A DNA stretch of 64,000 nucleotides from an uncultured Verrucomicrobia subdivision 3 bacterium. Lineage in GTDB: Bacteria > Verrucomicrobiota > Verrucomicrobiia > Limisphaerales > DASXHY01. A program made the position numbers and the translations under genes. The notes under the pieces were generated by a model. The model ran no database searches and was not told where the DNA came from. It saw only the letters and a program-made list of their open reading frames with translations. Positions 52,634-62,030 of the stretch are shown one piece after another (position 1 is the first letter of the stretch; each line of letters starts with the position of its first letter). The stretch is from assembly GCA_937890005.1 (NCBI GenBank), contig CALBZA010000011.1, positions 1 to 64,000 on the forward strand, in the 5' to 3' direction.

Positions 52634-55003
52634 TCAAGGCTTGTTCGGCGTCGCACGATCGGCCTGATTGGCGATCATCGGTGCATCCTTTTCCAGCAAC
52701 CGGATGTAATCGACGAGAATCCGCTGCGCCTCCTGCAGGTAGGCTGTGTTCCAGTCGAACGTGAGAAGCTTCTCGTCCTCGGGCGAGTCGGAAGTGTCGC
52801 CATCGAGTTCCAGCGCTTCACCTTCCACTTTGGCCACTGTGTTTGTTTTCTGAACGGGGGGAGGGAGCCCGGGTTGATCCGCCAGCTTGAGGCTGATCTC
52901 GTAAATCTTCTCCTCGGAATCCTTTCTGGCGCGCAGTTCTTTGTCGCGCGCTTTCTGACGCGCTTCAGCCTCTTCCTGTTCCTTGAGCCGCTGCTTTTGG
53001 TTCAGGGAAATGGTTCTGTCGGCCTGAGCTTTGCGGTATTCCTCAATGTCCTCGCGGATGTAAATGAAGTCCTGGTTGGTTGAAATCCGTTCGTTGGAAT
53101 TTCGTAACAATTCGGCCAGATACGGTTGAACCATGTTCAGCCGCTCAAACTTGGCGCTCGGAATTTCATCCCAGGGCATCGGATTCTCCAGAGCCTTCTC
53201 GCCAATGTCCTTCGAATGATTCAATCGCGAAGGGAGAACGATGTCGGGAATCACACCTTCCAGCTGCGTCGATGCACCGCTCGCGCGGTAGAATTTGCGA
53301 ATCGTAAACTTCAACGCACCGGGTTCCGGGTCCGCTTCAGTCCGGCGCAACAATGGCCGGAGCGACTGCACCGTTTGCACCGTTCCCTTTCCGTGCGTGG
53401 AGATGTCGCCCACGACAACAGCGCGTCCATAATCCTGCAGCGCGCCCGCCACAATTTCCGAAGCGGAAGCGCTGAAACGGCTGGTGAGCACCACCAGCGG
53501 ACCGTCATAAACCACAGTGGGATCCGAATCGCGATCGATCTGGACACTGTTATCCATGTCCCGAACCTGAACCACCGGGCCTTCCTTGATGAAAAGGCCC
53601 GTCAGCCGAATCGCTTCCTCCAGCGAACCGCCGCCGTTGTAACGAAGGTCCAGGATCACTCCCTTCACCCCTTCTTCCTTGAACTTCTCCAGCAGCTTGG
53701 CGACATCGACCGACGTGTATTTGCCGAGAACATCTTTCTTTGCGCCCGCGGCGGCTTCCATCATCGGAGCGTAGAAGGAGGGCAGATTGATGACGCCGAG
53801 CCGGACAGTTCGATCGGTACCGACGGGCATGTCGATGATTTTTCCTTTCGCAGCCTGGTCTTCGAGCGGGATTTCATCGCGAATCAAGGTGACTTCCGTG
53901 CGCTCTGACTTCTTTCCCGCGGGAGAAACGATCAGGCGAACCTGCGTGCCCTTCGGACCGCGGATCATCTGGACGATCTTCGTGAGGTTCATGTCCACGA
54001 CATCCACGGGCGGCTGGTTGCTTTGGGCGACACCGACAATCAGGTCTTCGGCGTTGAGCTTCTTGCTCTTCATTGCCGGTCCGCCGGGGAGGAGGCGGGC
54101 GATCTTGCAATAGCCGTCTTCAGATCGCAGTTCGGCGCCGATGCCGAACAACTGAAGATTCATGCTGATCTTGAACTGATCGAGCTGATCGCGATTGAAG
54201 AAGTCCGAGTGCGGGTCATAGACATGGCTGAGCGCAGTGAGATAAATTCCAAGCACATCGTTCTGATCCCAGTCGCTGTACATTCGCAACGTCCGGTGAT
54301 AACGATGGCTCAGCGTGTCCACGATCTCTTCGTGCATTGCCTTCTCCGAAAGCGGGGCGTTGGTGGAGGTGTCCTTCGATGCAGTTGAAGCGGCTTTGTT
54401 CGACTTCGTGATTTTGCTGAGTTTTTCCTGCAGGTATTCGAAGCGGAGACGCTGACGCCAGAGGTTTTTTGCCTCGGCGAGATCAGCCGGATAAGGCGAC
54501 TCACGCCGATCGATGGCGATGCGCTCGTCCGTGTCGAACCGGAAATTCTCCTTCTCCAGAAGTTCATCCGCGAAGTTCACCCGCTGCTGCAAACGCTCCA
54601 TGTAACGGGCAAAAATGTGGAAGGCGGGCGAGGTGTCGGCGTTCCTAGAACGGGTCACCGTGAGATTGTCCAGGCTGGTGCGATAGCGTTCGAACTCGGT
54701 GAGATCGCTCTGAAGGAAATGGAGATGCTGGGGATCGAGTGATTCGAGGTAGCGGTCGAGGAACTGGCTCGAGATCGCGTCATCGAACGGCCGCTTGGAA
54801 TAGTGATAGCCACCCAGAAGGTAGGCGGTCCAGAAGGCTATCTGTCCCGAGTCGGCGGCCGGTTGGGGCATTTTCCAGCTGTTCGTGTTTGTTCCGCTCG
54901 CATTTGTGGAAACAGCGGCGGACAGAAGCGCCGGGGCATTCAGAAGCGAGCAGATCAACAGCAGTGGCAGATGTCTCCCGCGAAAAAGCGTTTGGTAGAT
55001 CAT
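52634..55003 (-). CDS. prc: C-terminal processing (tail-specific) protease, S41
   Basis: The 789-residue protein is of the long Prc type. It has a signal peptide (LPLLLICSLLNAPALLSAA), a helical N-terminal region, a PDZ domain (FGIGAELRSEDGYCKIARLL, about residues 290-370) and the S41 domain with ILDLRYNGGGSLEEAI. The catalytic dyad is Ser in SRFSASASEIVAG (~510) and Lys in HGKGTVQ (~537). A long C-terminal helical domain with charged coiled-coil (NQKQRLKEQEEAEARQ) follows. It degrades periplasmic proteins from their C-termini. It is the first gene of a prc-yacG-msrA group and the last host gene before the tRNA fragment. Confidence 0.94.
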   Translation of the reverse strand: MIYQTLFRGRHLPLLLICSLLNAPALLSAAVSTNASGTNTNSWKMPQPAADSGQIAFWTAYLLGGYHYSKRPFDDAISSQFLDRYLESLDPQHLHFLQSDLTEFERYRTSLDNLTVTRSRNADTSPAFHIFARYMERLQQRVNFADELLEKENFRFDTDERIAIDRRESPYPADLAEAKNLWRQRLRFEYLQEKLSKITKSNKAASTASKDTSTNAPLSEKAMHEEIVDTLSHRYHRTLRMYSDWDQNDVLGIYLTALSHVYDPHSDFFNRDQLDQFKISMNLQLFGIGAELRSEDGYCKIARLLPGGPAMKSKKLNAEDLIVGVAQSNQPPVDVVDMNLTKIVQMIRGPKGTQVRLIVSPAGKKSERTEVTLIRDEIPLEDQAAKGKIIDMPVGTDRTVRLGVINLPSFYAPMMEAAAGAKKDVLGKYTSVDVAKLLEKFKEEGVKGVILDLRYNGGGSLEEAIRLTGLFIKEGPVVQVRDMDNSVQIDRDSDPTVVYDGPLVVLTSRFSASASEIVAGALQDYGRAVVVGDISTHGKGTVQTVQSLRPLLRRTEADPEPGALKFTIRKFYRASGASTQLEGVIPDIVLPSRLNHSKDIGEKALENPMPWDEIPSAKFERLNMVQPYLAELLRNSNERISTNQDFIYIREDIEEYRKAQADRTISLNQKQRLKEQEEAEARQKARDKELRARKDSEEKIYEISLKLADQPGLPPPVQKTNTVAKVEGEALELDGDTSDSPEDEKLLTFDWNTAYLQEAQRILVDYIRLLEKDAPMIANQADRATPNKP

Positions 55004-55136
55004 TTTCTTAAAAGGTCGTCAGGACGATAGCATAGGTTCGACGGAATGCAGCAACATCTGTTCACAGATTTCGGCCGGGAAATTCAGATTTGTGGAACCT
55101 GCGTTGACCTTTCCTGGAAGGACTTGCGGGAAAAAG

Positions 55137-55167
55137 TGGCGGGAGTGGCGGGGCTCGAACCCGGGAC
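55137..55167 (-). tRNA. 3'-terminal tRNA fragment, likely attachment site
   Basis: Minus strand: T-stem CCGGG (55164-55160), T-loop TTCGAGC (55159-55153), T-stem CCCGC (55152-55148), seven-base acceptor strand CACTCCC (55147-55141), discriminator G and encoded CCA (55139-55137), then CTTTTT. Four of five T-stem pairs form. Upstream there is no anticodon arm with U33, no D-arm and no matching 5' acceptor strand GGGAGTG. So this is only the 3' end of a tRNA, as left by site-specific integration. Confidence 0.6.
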
Positions 55168-55497
55168 AAATCCAATGTTTGTGCACGCAAATCGGTGGGT
55201 TGAAAGGGGAGCGCACCCCGCCTCGCGGAAGATTCGGGGCATTCCAAACTGTTTCAGGATAACCGACACCTGAGTATCGTAGTTAAAACGGGCGGGCCGT
55301 AATCAGTCAGCGCATTTTCGTACAGGTCTCCCCGACGGGGGGCGGGTGGAGTGCGCGTGTTCTGACTTCTGACTATGGCAAGTAGTGAGCCGTCAGTCTG
55401 ACCAAATGTTTCTCGGGCAGCTGAGATGTTCCAGACCCACAAAGCGGAACAAGTTCGTCCGAATAAACGTTGCCGTATGTCCATCCCAAATAGAGAG
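55168..55497. other. gap between tRNA fragment and hsdR, no gene supported
   Basis: Short frames on both strands lack protein-like composition or starts. ACAAA/TTTGT around CATTGGA (about 55166-55182) can pair like a small stem-loop but lacks the U33 of an anticodon loop. The region probably belongs to the island's left end. No integrase gene is present here. Confidence 0.4.
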
Positions 55498-58400
55498 TCA
55501 CTCCTGGGTGAGCGAATACACCATGTCAGTCACAAAGCGCCTGAACGATTCGTTCTCGACGAATTGTTTGTAAACTTCCGTGTCATCCTTGAGAAACACC
55601 TGCATGACCTTCTCCAGCGCTCTGTCGTGAGCGAGGCGCGCTGTGTGTGGCGTGTTTTGTTTGGCGTTTCGGTACGCCGTATTGGACGCAACTTTGGGTG
55701 CAATGTCATCTTTAATGCGCTTCACTATGCGGTCACTGTCATTGAATAGCGTCCCAAAATGCTCGTTGAACGTTTTGAGAATGTTACTTAACCGATCCAT
55801 TTCCGGCTCGCGCCTGTGCCCGCCGGCCTCCACAGACACGGGCGCAATCTCGGCATTCTCATCAGCCACCGCGATTTTCATCACCGCCTTCGTCTCCACC
55901 CGGTAGCTGTCCATGTCGATGGCCTCAAGAATTCCCTTGGACAAATCCTCTTCTTTCGGTGCCGGCAACTTGGGAATGAGCAGGTTCAGGACAATGGACA
56001 GCTTCTCCCATTCGCGCATTGGGTAGGGCATGACGGATGCGAGAAAATCATATGTGCGCGCGAATGCCTTGGCCTTGCCCTTGAAATCCACTTGCTCGTC
56101 CTCGTCGAGCTGCTCTTTGTAAACCGCCACGCAAGCATCGAGAATCGGATCGAGCTTGTCTCGTTCTGCGCCGCTGAGGAACAAATCCACCAGCGCTTGC
56201 ACCTGTTCCGGCGAATAAACCTGCGCGTTGTCCAGTGCCGCCTTCAAGTCGTGCAATTTGTTCGGGTCGGTTTCTTCGCTCAACACCGTGGTGCGGTAAT
56301 AATCTGAGAAGGCGAACGTGATCGTGTCGGAGTTATTCTGAAAATCCAGTACGAAGACGTCATGCTTCTCCGGATGCGCGCGGTTCAAACGCGAAAGCGT
56401 CTGCACGGCTTTTATTCCCGCCAACGGCTTGTCCACATACATCGTGTGCAACAACGGTTCGTCGTACCCCGTCTGGAACTTGTCCGCGCAAATCAGGAAG
56501 CGATACGGGTCTTCCTGAATCTTCTCCGCGATGTCACCGCTGGGAAAGCTGTTCAACGACAACTCCGTTGACTTCACGCCCTTGAACTCGTGTTCCCCGG
56601 AAAAGGCGACAATCGGCAGATAGGGGCTTTTGCGTTCTTCCAGATATGCTTTGAACGCGTGGAAATACTGGATCGCGCGCTCGATGCCATTGCACACAAT
56701 CATCGCCCGCGCCTTGCCGCCAATCTTGTTCACGGCCATCACCTGGTTGTGGAAATGGTCCACCATGATTTCCGCCTTCAAGCGAATGGCGTGGTCATGG
56801 CTCTCGACGTATTTCCGCAATTTCTTCTGCGCCTTCTTTACATCGAACTCCGGGTCGCCCTCGATCTTCTTCACCAGCTTGTAATAGCTGTCCACCGGCG
56901 TGTAACTCTTGAGCACATCGAGAATAAAGCGCTCCTGAATCGCCTGCTTCATCGTGTAGCTGTGAAACGGGTCGTGCTTCACCTTGCCCTCGGCGTCCGG
57001 CGGCAACGCCTTGCCGAACATCTGCAAGGTCTTCGGCTTTGGTGTGGCCGTGAAGGCGAAGTAACTGGCGTTGGTCAGCATCTTTCGGGCAGCCGCACGT
57101 TTGTCCAATGCATCATTGACGGTGTCCTCCGGATCAGCCAACGCCGTGCTCATGGCGGCCGAAGCCTTCCCGCCCTGGCTGCTGTGCGCTTCGTCGATGA
57201 TGATGGCAAACTTCCGGGATTTCTCTTCCTTGGCAATCTCATCGAGAATAAACGGAAATTTCTGTACCGTGCTGATGATGATCTTCTTCCCGCTCTCGAT
57301 GAACTTTCGCAAATCGCCGGAATGTTCCGCATGTCCGACCGTCGCGCCCACCTGCATGAATTGCTTGACCGTCCGCTGAATCTGATCGTCCAGAATCCTC
57401 CGGTCCGTCACTACGATGACCGAATCAAATACCTCCTTTTCGTCCCGCTTCACGCCGACGAGTTGATGCGCCAGCCACGCGATGGAATTGGATTTACCGC
57501 TGCCGGCCGAGTGTTGGATGAGATACCGGTGGCCCGAACCTTTGGCCGCCACATCAGCCAACAGTTTCCTCACCACATCGAGCTGATGGTAACGCGGGAA
57601 GACTTGTTTGCGCTTTTTCTTTCCGGTCCGGGGATTCTTTTCCTCCACGATCTGCGCGTAACATTCGAGGATGTTCGTGAGACCGCCGGGCGTGAGCACT
57701 TCCTTCCACAGGTAATCCGTCTTCAATCCGTGCGGATTTGGTGGATTCCCAGCACCATCATTCCAGCCCTTGTTGAACGGCAGAAACCACGAGCCTTTGC
57801 CGCGCAGTTCTGTGCACATCTTCACCTCGGCATCGTCCACCGCGAAATGCACCACGCAGCGCCCGAACTCGAACAGCTTCTCACGCGGATCACGGTCGCG
57901 CCGATACTGCTCCACCGCGTCCTCGACCGTCTGTTTTGTCAGGCTGTTCTTCAACTCAAACGTGGCGATGGGCAGGCCGTTGATGAACAGACACAAGTCC
58001 AGCGCGCGCCGTTGTTCATCCAGGCTGTAACGCAACTGGCGTGTGATGCTGAACCGGTTTTTGGCAAACAACGCGGCTGCCTTCGCGTTTCCGGGTGAGG
58101 GCGTGCCGAAGAACAAATCAAAATGCAGCGGGCCATGCTCAATGCCTTTGCGCAACACGTCGATCACACCACGCTTGCCGATCTCATTGCTTAGACGAGA
58201 GAGAAACTTCAGCCGCGCGATGTCTTTGGCCTCCTTGTAATCGGCCATGCCGATCTTCTTGAACGCCTCCGGCTGCGTGGCTTGCAGGAACTGGAAAAGC
58301 TGCGGCACATCCAGTGCGTAGGCGCGGTCGAAGTCCTTGGGATTCCCAGCGAGCCAACCGCTCCCGGCGGCTTTTTGCGCTGCCAGCGAGTCCGGCGTTT

Positions 58401-58503
58401 CCGCGAACGCTCCATCACTGGCGAACACCAAACCGTCCACGCCGGTCATGTGCCGCATGATCAGCGTTTCGAGACCTTTTTCGCTGGTGTCGGTCGTCGG
58501 CAT
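55498..58503 (-). CDS. hsdR: type I restriction endonuclease subunit R
   Basis: The 1,001-residue motor/nuclease subunit is complete. The N-terminal PD-(D/E)xK nuclease is marked by NGLPIATFELKNSLT. The SF2 translocase has Walker A SAGSGKSNSIAWL, Walker B IIIDEAHSSQGG, ATPKPKTLQMFG, QTGYDEPLLHTMYVDK and the SRLNRAHPEK motif VI region. A C-terminal helical part contacts HsdM/S. It cleaves unmodified DNA after ATP-driven translocation. Its ATG lies 6 bp after the darG stop, so restriction subunit and antitoxin share a transcript. Confidence 0.95.
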   Translation of the reverse strand: MPTTDTSEKGLETLIMRHMTGVDGLVFASDGAFAETPDSLAAQKAAGSGWLAGNPKDFDRAYALDVPQLFQFLQATQPEAFKKIGMADYKEAKDIARLKFLSRLSNEIGKRGVIDVLRKGIEHGPLHFDLFFGTPSPGNAKAAALFAKNRFSITRQLRYSLDEQRRALDLCLFINGLPIATFELKNSLTKQTVEDAVEQYRRDRDPREKLFEFGRCVVHFAVDDAEVKMCTELRGKGSWFLPFNKGWNDGAGNPPNPHGLKTDYLWKEVLTPGGLTNILECYAQIVEEKNPRTGKKKRKQVFPRYHQLDVVRKLLADVAAKGSGHRYLIQHSAGSGKSNSIAWLAHQLVGVKRDEKEVFDSVIVVTDRRILDDQIQRTVKQFMQVGATVGHAEHSGDLRKFIESGKKIIISTVQKFPFILDEIAKEEKSRKFAIIIDEAHSSQGGKASAAMSTALADPEDTVNDALDKRAAARKMLTNASYFAFTATPKPKTLQMFGKALPPDAEGKVKHDPFHSYTMKQAIQERFILDVLKSYTPVDSYYKLVKKIEGDPEFDVKKAQKKLRKYVESHDHAIRLKAEIMVDHFHNQVMAVNKIGGKARAMIVCNGIERAIQYFHAFKAYLEERKSPYLPIVAFSGEHEFKGVKSTELSLNSFPSGDIAEKIQEDPYRFLICADKFQTGYDEPLLHTMYVDKPLAGIKAVQTLSRLNRAHPEKHDVFVLDFQNNSDTITFAFSDYYRTTVLSEETDPNKLHDLKAALDNAQVYSPEQVQALVDLFLSGAERDKLDPILDACVAVYKEQLDEDEQVDFKGKAKAFARTYDFLASVMPYPMREWEKLSIVLNLLIPKLPAPKEEDLSKGILEAIDMDSYRVETKAVMKIAVADENAEIAPVSVEAGGHRREPEMDRLSNILKTFNEHFGTLFNDSDRIVKRIKDDIAPKVASNTAYRNAKQNTPHTARLAHDRALEKVMQVFLKDDTEVYKQFVENESFRRFVTDMVYSLTQE

Positions 58504-58509
58504 GGCGCT

Positions 58510-59568
58510 TCAAATCCAGCCATGTCCTTCCAATCGCTCGTGGGCAAGTTCGATATGCTCGCGCGTCATCAGCTTTTTCTTCCGGGCGTTCCAATGGTGA
58601 ACGCCAGAAACTACTTCATCCAAGTCCTCCGCTCCGTCATAAGTGGCTACCCAGTGGACCGTTGCGAGCAATTCCATGCCGTAGGGTGATTCAAATCCTT
58701 CGACCAGTTTTGCTACACGGTTCAACCTATCCAGGCTCGGCACGCTCGAATCTACATGAGACTCCAGAAATGCCTCTGCCTCCTGCACCGCGCCGGGCTG
58801 CAACATGATTTCCGTATCCGGCTTGTTCCGTCCATCAGCGAAGCCGAGCGTGAAATGTCCCTCAAATCGGTGCAGCAAATGCCGCAGATTGTCGGCGTAC
58901 GGACCATAGGTGTCTTTCGCAAAACGAAGGCGCAGCGGCTCGCCCGCTTCTTGAAGGAAATAGAGCAGCTTGTGAATTTCCAGCAGCGTCAACTGATAGC
59001 CCAGCGCAAAATACTGCTGCCAGATTTTCAGCACAATGGCGCGGCTCGGATTCATGGTCGGACGCGGCGTGGCATGGACGATGGCTGAGGCGGTCGGCGC
59101 ACCCTTGGGAGGAAACACCAGCACTCGCACGTTCTCTAATGGCGCGAGCGTTTTCTTGATTCGCGGGAAACCCTCGCTCCAATCCAGCCCGCCGTTTCCA
59201 CAACCAAGTGGCGGCAGAGCAATGCTGCGAATGTGCAACCGTTCAATTTCTTTCACGAGCGATTGCAAACCGGCCTCGATGTCTTCAATTCGCGATGGCG
59301 AACGCCAGTGTCGCTTGGTCGGAAAGTTGATGATGTAGCGTGGCTGAAACATTTCACCACGCTCGAAAATGTGCATCCGCCCCGGTCGCACCTCGCCAGC
59401 CTTGCACGCCTGTTTGTAAGCAGCCAGCATTTCCGGGAATTTCTTGGCGAATTGCAATGCCACGCCTTTGCCCATCACGCCTTCGGTGTTCACCGTGTTC
59501 ACCAGCGCGTCGGCTTCAGCCTCAAGCAAGTTGCCTTCGATCAGTTCGAGCATGGTTCGGTTGCTCAT
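58510..59568 (-). CDS. darG: DarG: macrodomain DNA ADP-ribosylglycohydrolase antitoxin
   Basis: The 352-residue antitoxin has an N-terminal macrodomain (residues 1-155) with VNTVNTEGVMGKGVALQF, the catalytic-Lys motif NFPTKRHWRSPS (Lys85) and ALPPLGCGNGGLDW. It would remove ADP-ribose from thymidines in DNA. The C-terminal half (HKLLYFLQEAGEP, KDTYGPYADNLRHLL) resembles by eye the KLLYF...YGP pattern of Panacea/DUF4065 domains and, in known DarG proteins, this half binds and neutralises DarT. The ATG overlaps the darT stop by four bases. Confidence 0.92.
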   Translation of the reverse strand: MSNRTMLELIEGNLLEAEADALVNTVNTEGVMGKGVALQFAKKFPEMLAAYKQACKAGEVRPGRMHIFERGEMFQPRYIINFPTKRHWRSPSRIEDIEAGLQSLVKEIERLHIRSIALPPLGCGNGGLDWSEGFPRIKKTLAPLENVRVLVFPPKGAPTASAIVHATPRPTMNPSRAIVLKIWQQYFALGYQLTLLEIHKLLYFLQEAGEPLRLRFAKDTYGPYADNLRHLLHRFEGHFTLGFADGRNKPDTEIMLQPGAVQEAEAFLESHVDSSVPSLDRLNRVAKLVEGFESPYGMELLATVHWVATYDGAEDLDEVVSGVHHWNARKKKLMTREHIELAHERLEGHGWI

Positions 59569-60218
59569 AAATTGTAATACCAGTTGGGTTCGATTGTCAC
59601 TCGCGGTTTATGGACCGAGTTCGCGAGCGCCGCGCGAACACAGGTTGCCATGGCTGCATCCAGCACGCCAATCGAATGAACCTGCGGCCACGGAAAACGC
59701 CCATGCACCAGAAATTCGGCCTGCTTCCGACGCTTAATGTCGGGATCAGCCAACAACCAGCGACCACCCCAGCGCCACGTTTGCACCGCGTTCCAATCCA
59801 CACGTTCCAAATCCTTCAGGTCGGAGAAAAACTCCGTGACTGCCTCGACTGCATGGCCGTCAGTGAAACACCAGTTTGAAAGTTGCGCCGCAACTTGCTC
59901 GGCGTGCGCGACCAGATAAACCACGTCCCGCTGGCCGCCCTGATAGGCGGGAACACCGCCCTTGTGGATCGCCCCCAGCATTGGCGAGCGGTTGCAGAAA
60001 TAAAACGGCACGTAATCCGCCACCACCCCGCCGGCCGCTACAGATTCACCGCGCAATGTCTGGACGCGACGGCGCTTGCGCCGCTCCTTGATGGTGTCGT
60101 AGGCGATGGACTGGGCGCAGAGCCCGCGACGCTCCGCTTCTGCGTCACACAACAAGCCGTCTTCCCGCAGGATGGCAGGCAGATTAGCAATGTGCGTGAT
60201 GTGATAGATCGGGGTCAC
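59565..60218 (-). CDS. darT: DarT: DNA ADP-ribosyltransferase toxin
   Basis: The 217-residue toxin matches DarT: N-terminal PIYHITHIANLPAILREDGL with the NAD-binding His, VADYVPFYFCNRSPML, and the catalytic Glu168 in RRKQAEFLVHGRFPW. DarT attaches ADP-ribose to thymidine in single-stranded DNA and can stop phage replication. The active residues look intact, so it is presumably functional. The start is a GTG at 60218 that overlaps the hsdS stop by four bases (GTGA); darG follows with another 4-bp overlap. Confidence 0.93.
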   Translation of the reverse strand: MTPIYHITHIANLPAILREDGLLCDAEAERRGLCAQSIAYDTIKERRKRRRVQTLRGESVAAGGVVADYVPFYFCNRSPMLGAIHKGGVPAYQGGQRDVVYLVAHAEQVAAQLSNWCFTDGHAVEAVTEFFSDLKDLERVDWNAVQTWRWGGRWLLADPDIKRRKQAEFLVHGRFPWPQVHSIGVLDAAMATCVRAALANSVHKPRVTIEPNWYYNL

Positions 60219-61591
60219 TCGGTTTCAACAGTTTCCAGTTCGGTATCATTCGGCGAGACCGCGGCAGCGAGAGCGATGGGTTCAATCTCTTCCGGCAGTT
60301 TGGCGGCGGCGGCGCGCACGTCCAGCTTGCCGGTGACCACGTCCGCCGTCAGTCGCGTCCGGTATTCGCGCAGCAATTCGATTTCGCGGTCGGCGCGGGC
60401 GAGAGTTTTTTCAACCACGCTTGTCTGTGATTGAATTTCTTGAACGATCTTATCTTGCTCGGTGCGCGTTGGCGGAACTGGAAGAACCATCCGAGCGTAA
60501 CGCGACGAATTGAGATTGGCCTGATGCAGACTGACCAAAGCCTGACTTTTAGCAAAACTCCAAAAGCGTGTGCTGTTGAGCAAATAATTTAACCAATGCG
60601 GACTGTTGCTTTCTCGAACTCGAAGCCGGACGAGGTAAGATGCAAATGTAATTTCATCGGCTGCGTCACCTTCAAACAAACCAACTTTGCCAACTAACTC
60701 CGGGCTGTTTGTACGGTTGAAAAGAAGATCATTTCTTTCGAGCAAAAGACCGAGCGGCACTCGATCTAAGCTGCCATTTTTGGGAATAAAAATTTTCCCT
60801 TCGCGAATGTGTCCCATTCCCAAGACGCGAACTTTTCCTTCACCTCGTGCGTTTTCGGATGTGCCATAATCCATTCGCACAAGAAGCTGTTTGAGTGGGC
60901 GTGTTTGCCAATGCTGCGGAATTTCGCCGAGCCAGGGGATGCCGGAGGGTTTGAGGGGGACGTTTGGATTCAAACCACGGGTGACGGCGCGGTGGATGAT
61001 GGCCTGCTTCTGCTCGTTCAGCAGCGCGATCAGCTTCCGCTTGGCCCGGATGGCCCGCTCAATCCGCCCGTTCGCGTGATCCAGAAACCGCACAATCGCC
61101 GCTTGCTCGTCGGGGGGTGGGATTGGAACTTTGTTGTTTTTCAACCACGGGATGTGGATGTCGCGCTGAATGTCGCCTACACCTTTCGAGGCAGTGACGT
61201 TCTGTGCCACCATCGGGTGTGATTGAAACAGGTAGTCGGCAAATCGAGGATTTAGCGAGGCATCCAATTTCAACACAACGTAGGCAGGGCTGATGATTCC
61301 ATGATGCCGCGATACGCCAACCGAGCCGCGCCACGCTTGCTGATTATTCAGAACAAAATCGCCTTCGTGAACGACTTGGTAAATCGACAGGTCTCTTCCC
61401 GGTTTGTGAACCTGTCCTCCGCCTTCGCCATACGCGATGACTCCACGTCCTAAAAACACAGAGAGCAGCGGTAGGTCTGGCCGTTTTTTCTCTGAGCGAA
61501 TTTTCGCCACGTGCCAAAGCTTCTTTACAGGCCATTCGCGTCTGATCGCGAATTCAGGCGCAGCGTCGACGATCTCTAATCCATCCATCAT
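60215..61591 (-). CDS. hsdS: type I restriction specificity subunit S
   Basis: The 458-residue subunit has two target-recognition domains. The first covers roughly residues 20-160. A conserved helical repeat with IPPPDEQAAIVRFLDH follows and the second TRD starts near LGEIPQHWQTRPLKQLL. The second helical repeat begins PVPPTRTEQDKIVQEI. It dictates the DNA sequence recognised by the methylase and nuclease. Two adjacent ATGs at 61591 and 61588 are possible; GGAGG six bases upstream favours 61591. The stop overlaps the darT start. Confidence 0.93.
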   Translation of the reverse strand: MMDGLEIVDAAPEFAIRREWPVKKLWHVAKIRSEKKRPDLPLLSVFLGRGVIAYGEGGGQVHKPGRDLSIYQVVHEGDFVLNNQQAWRGSVGVSRHHGIISPAYVVLKLDASLNPRFADYLFQSHPMVAQNVTASKGVGDIQRDIHIPWLKNNKVPIPPPDEQAAIVRFLDHANGRIERAIRAKRKLIALLNEQKQAIIHRAVTRGLNPNVPLKPSGIPWLGEIPQHWQTRPLKQLLVRMDYGTSENARGEGKVRVLGMGHIREGKIFIPKNGSLDRVPLGLLLERNDLLFNRTNSPELVGKVGLFEGDAADEITFASYLVRLRVRESNSPHWLNYLLNSTRFWSFAKSQALVSLHQANLNSSRYARMVLPVPPTRTEQDKIVQEIQSQTSVVEKTLARADREIELLREYRTRLTADVVTGKLDVRAAAAKLPEEIEPIALAAAVSPNDTELETVETE

Positions 61592-61624
61592 TTCGCGCCT
61601 CCGTTTCCCGCGCAGCCTTGCTGG

Positions 61625-61860
61625 AGAATCCCAACGGGATTCCATCGTTCAGCCCAGGGTTGGTCCGAGCCGGACCGGCAAGGAGCTACCCTGGGAAACG
61701 CGTTCAAAATGGAATCAACCCCGACGGGGTTGCATCCCTTCCCGAACCGGCGGATGACACAACCCCGTTGGGGTAGGAAAAAATAATCAACCGGTTGACC
61801 CAGGGTAGCTCGTGCCTCGCAACCCTGGGCTGAATGATGCAACGCCGTTGGCGTTGAGGC
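61625..61860. repeat. 236-bp inverted-repeat element between hsdM tail and hsdS
   Basis: TTCAGCCCAGGGTTG (61648-61662) and GAGCTACCCTGGG (61683-61695) on the left are the reverse complements of CAACCCTGGGCTGAA (61820-61834) and CCCAGGGTAGCTC (61799-61811) on the right. Inside, ATCAACCCCGACGGGGTTG (61714-61732) and CAACCCCGTTGGGGTAG (61760-61776) form smaller hairpins. A further pair of CCAACGGGATT/CAACGCCGTTGG-type palindromes marks the ends. It is non-coding and lies just upstream of the hsdS ribosome site. Confidence 0.75.
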
Positions 61861-61904
61861 GCGGTATGGCCGGCCTCGGCTTTTACAGAATGAAAAGCGC
61901 TCTT

Positions 61905-62030
61905 TCACTTTTCGCCTCCCTTGACGATCTCATCAAGCAGCCCATTGGTTTCCTTCACCAGCGCCGGAATTTCGGTGCGGATTTTCTGAAGCGTGCGGGG
62001 GCGGGGCGGTTGGTAGAGGTGGCGGGTCAC
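61905..62030 (-). pseudogene. duplicated 3' end of hsdM
   Basis: Minus strand 62030-61905 encodes VTRHLYQPPRPRTLQKIRTE and then IPALVKETNGLLDEIVKGG with two more residues and TGA. It parallels the end of the hsdM gene at 63259 (FTRHFYKPQPLRSLEEIRAD, LEKETEGLLDEIVKGG). The fragment starts where the fic gene stops (GTGA overlap). It has no start signal of its own beyond that GTG. It is about 70% identical by eye to the intact tail, so it is a diverged copy. Confidence 0.75.

Noticed and set aside
55160..55200. Stem-loop ACAAA-CATTGGA-TTTGT as anticodon arm of a complete tRNA
   Set aside because: The loop lacks U33 and there is no D-arm or 5' acceptor strand, so only the T-arm and acceptor end are supported.
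56590..58098. Open frame of 502 codons on the plus strand opposite hsdR
   Set aside because: Antisense of the complete HsdR subunit with every motif intact on the minus strand.
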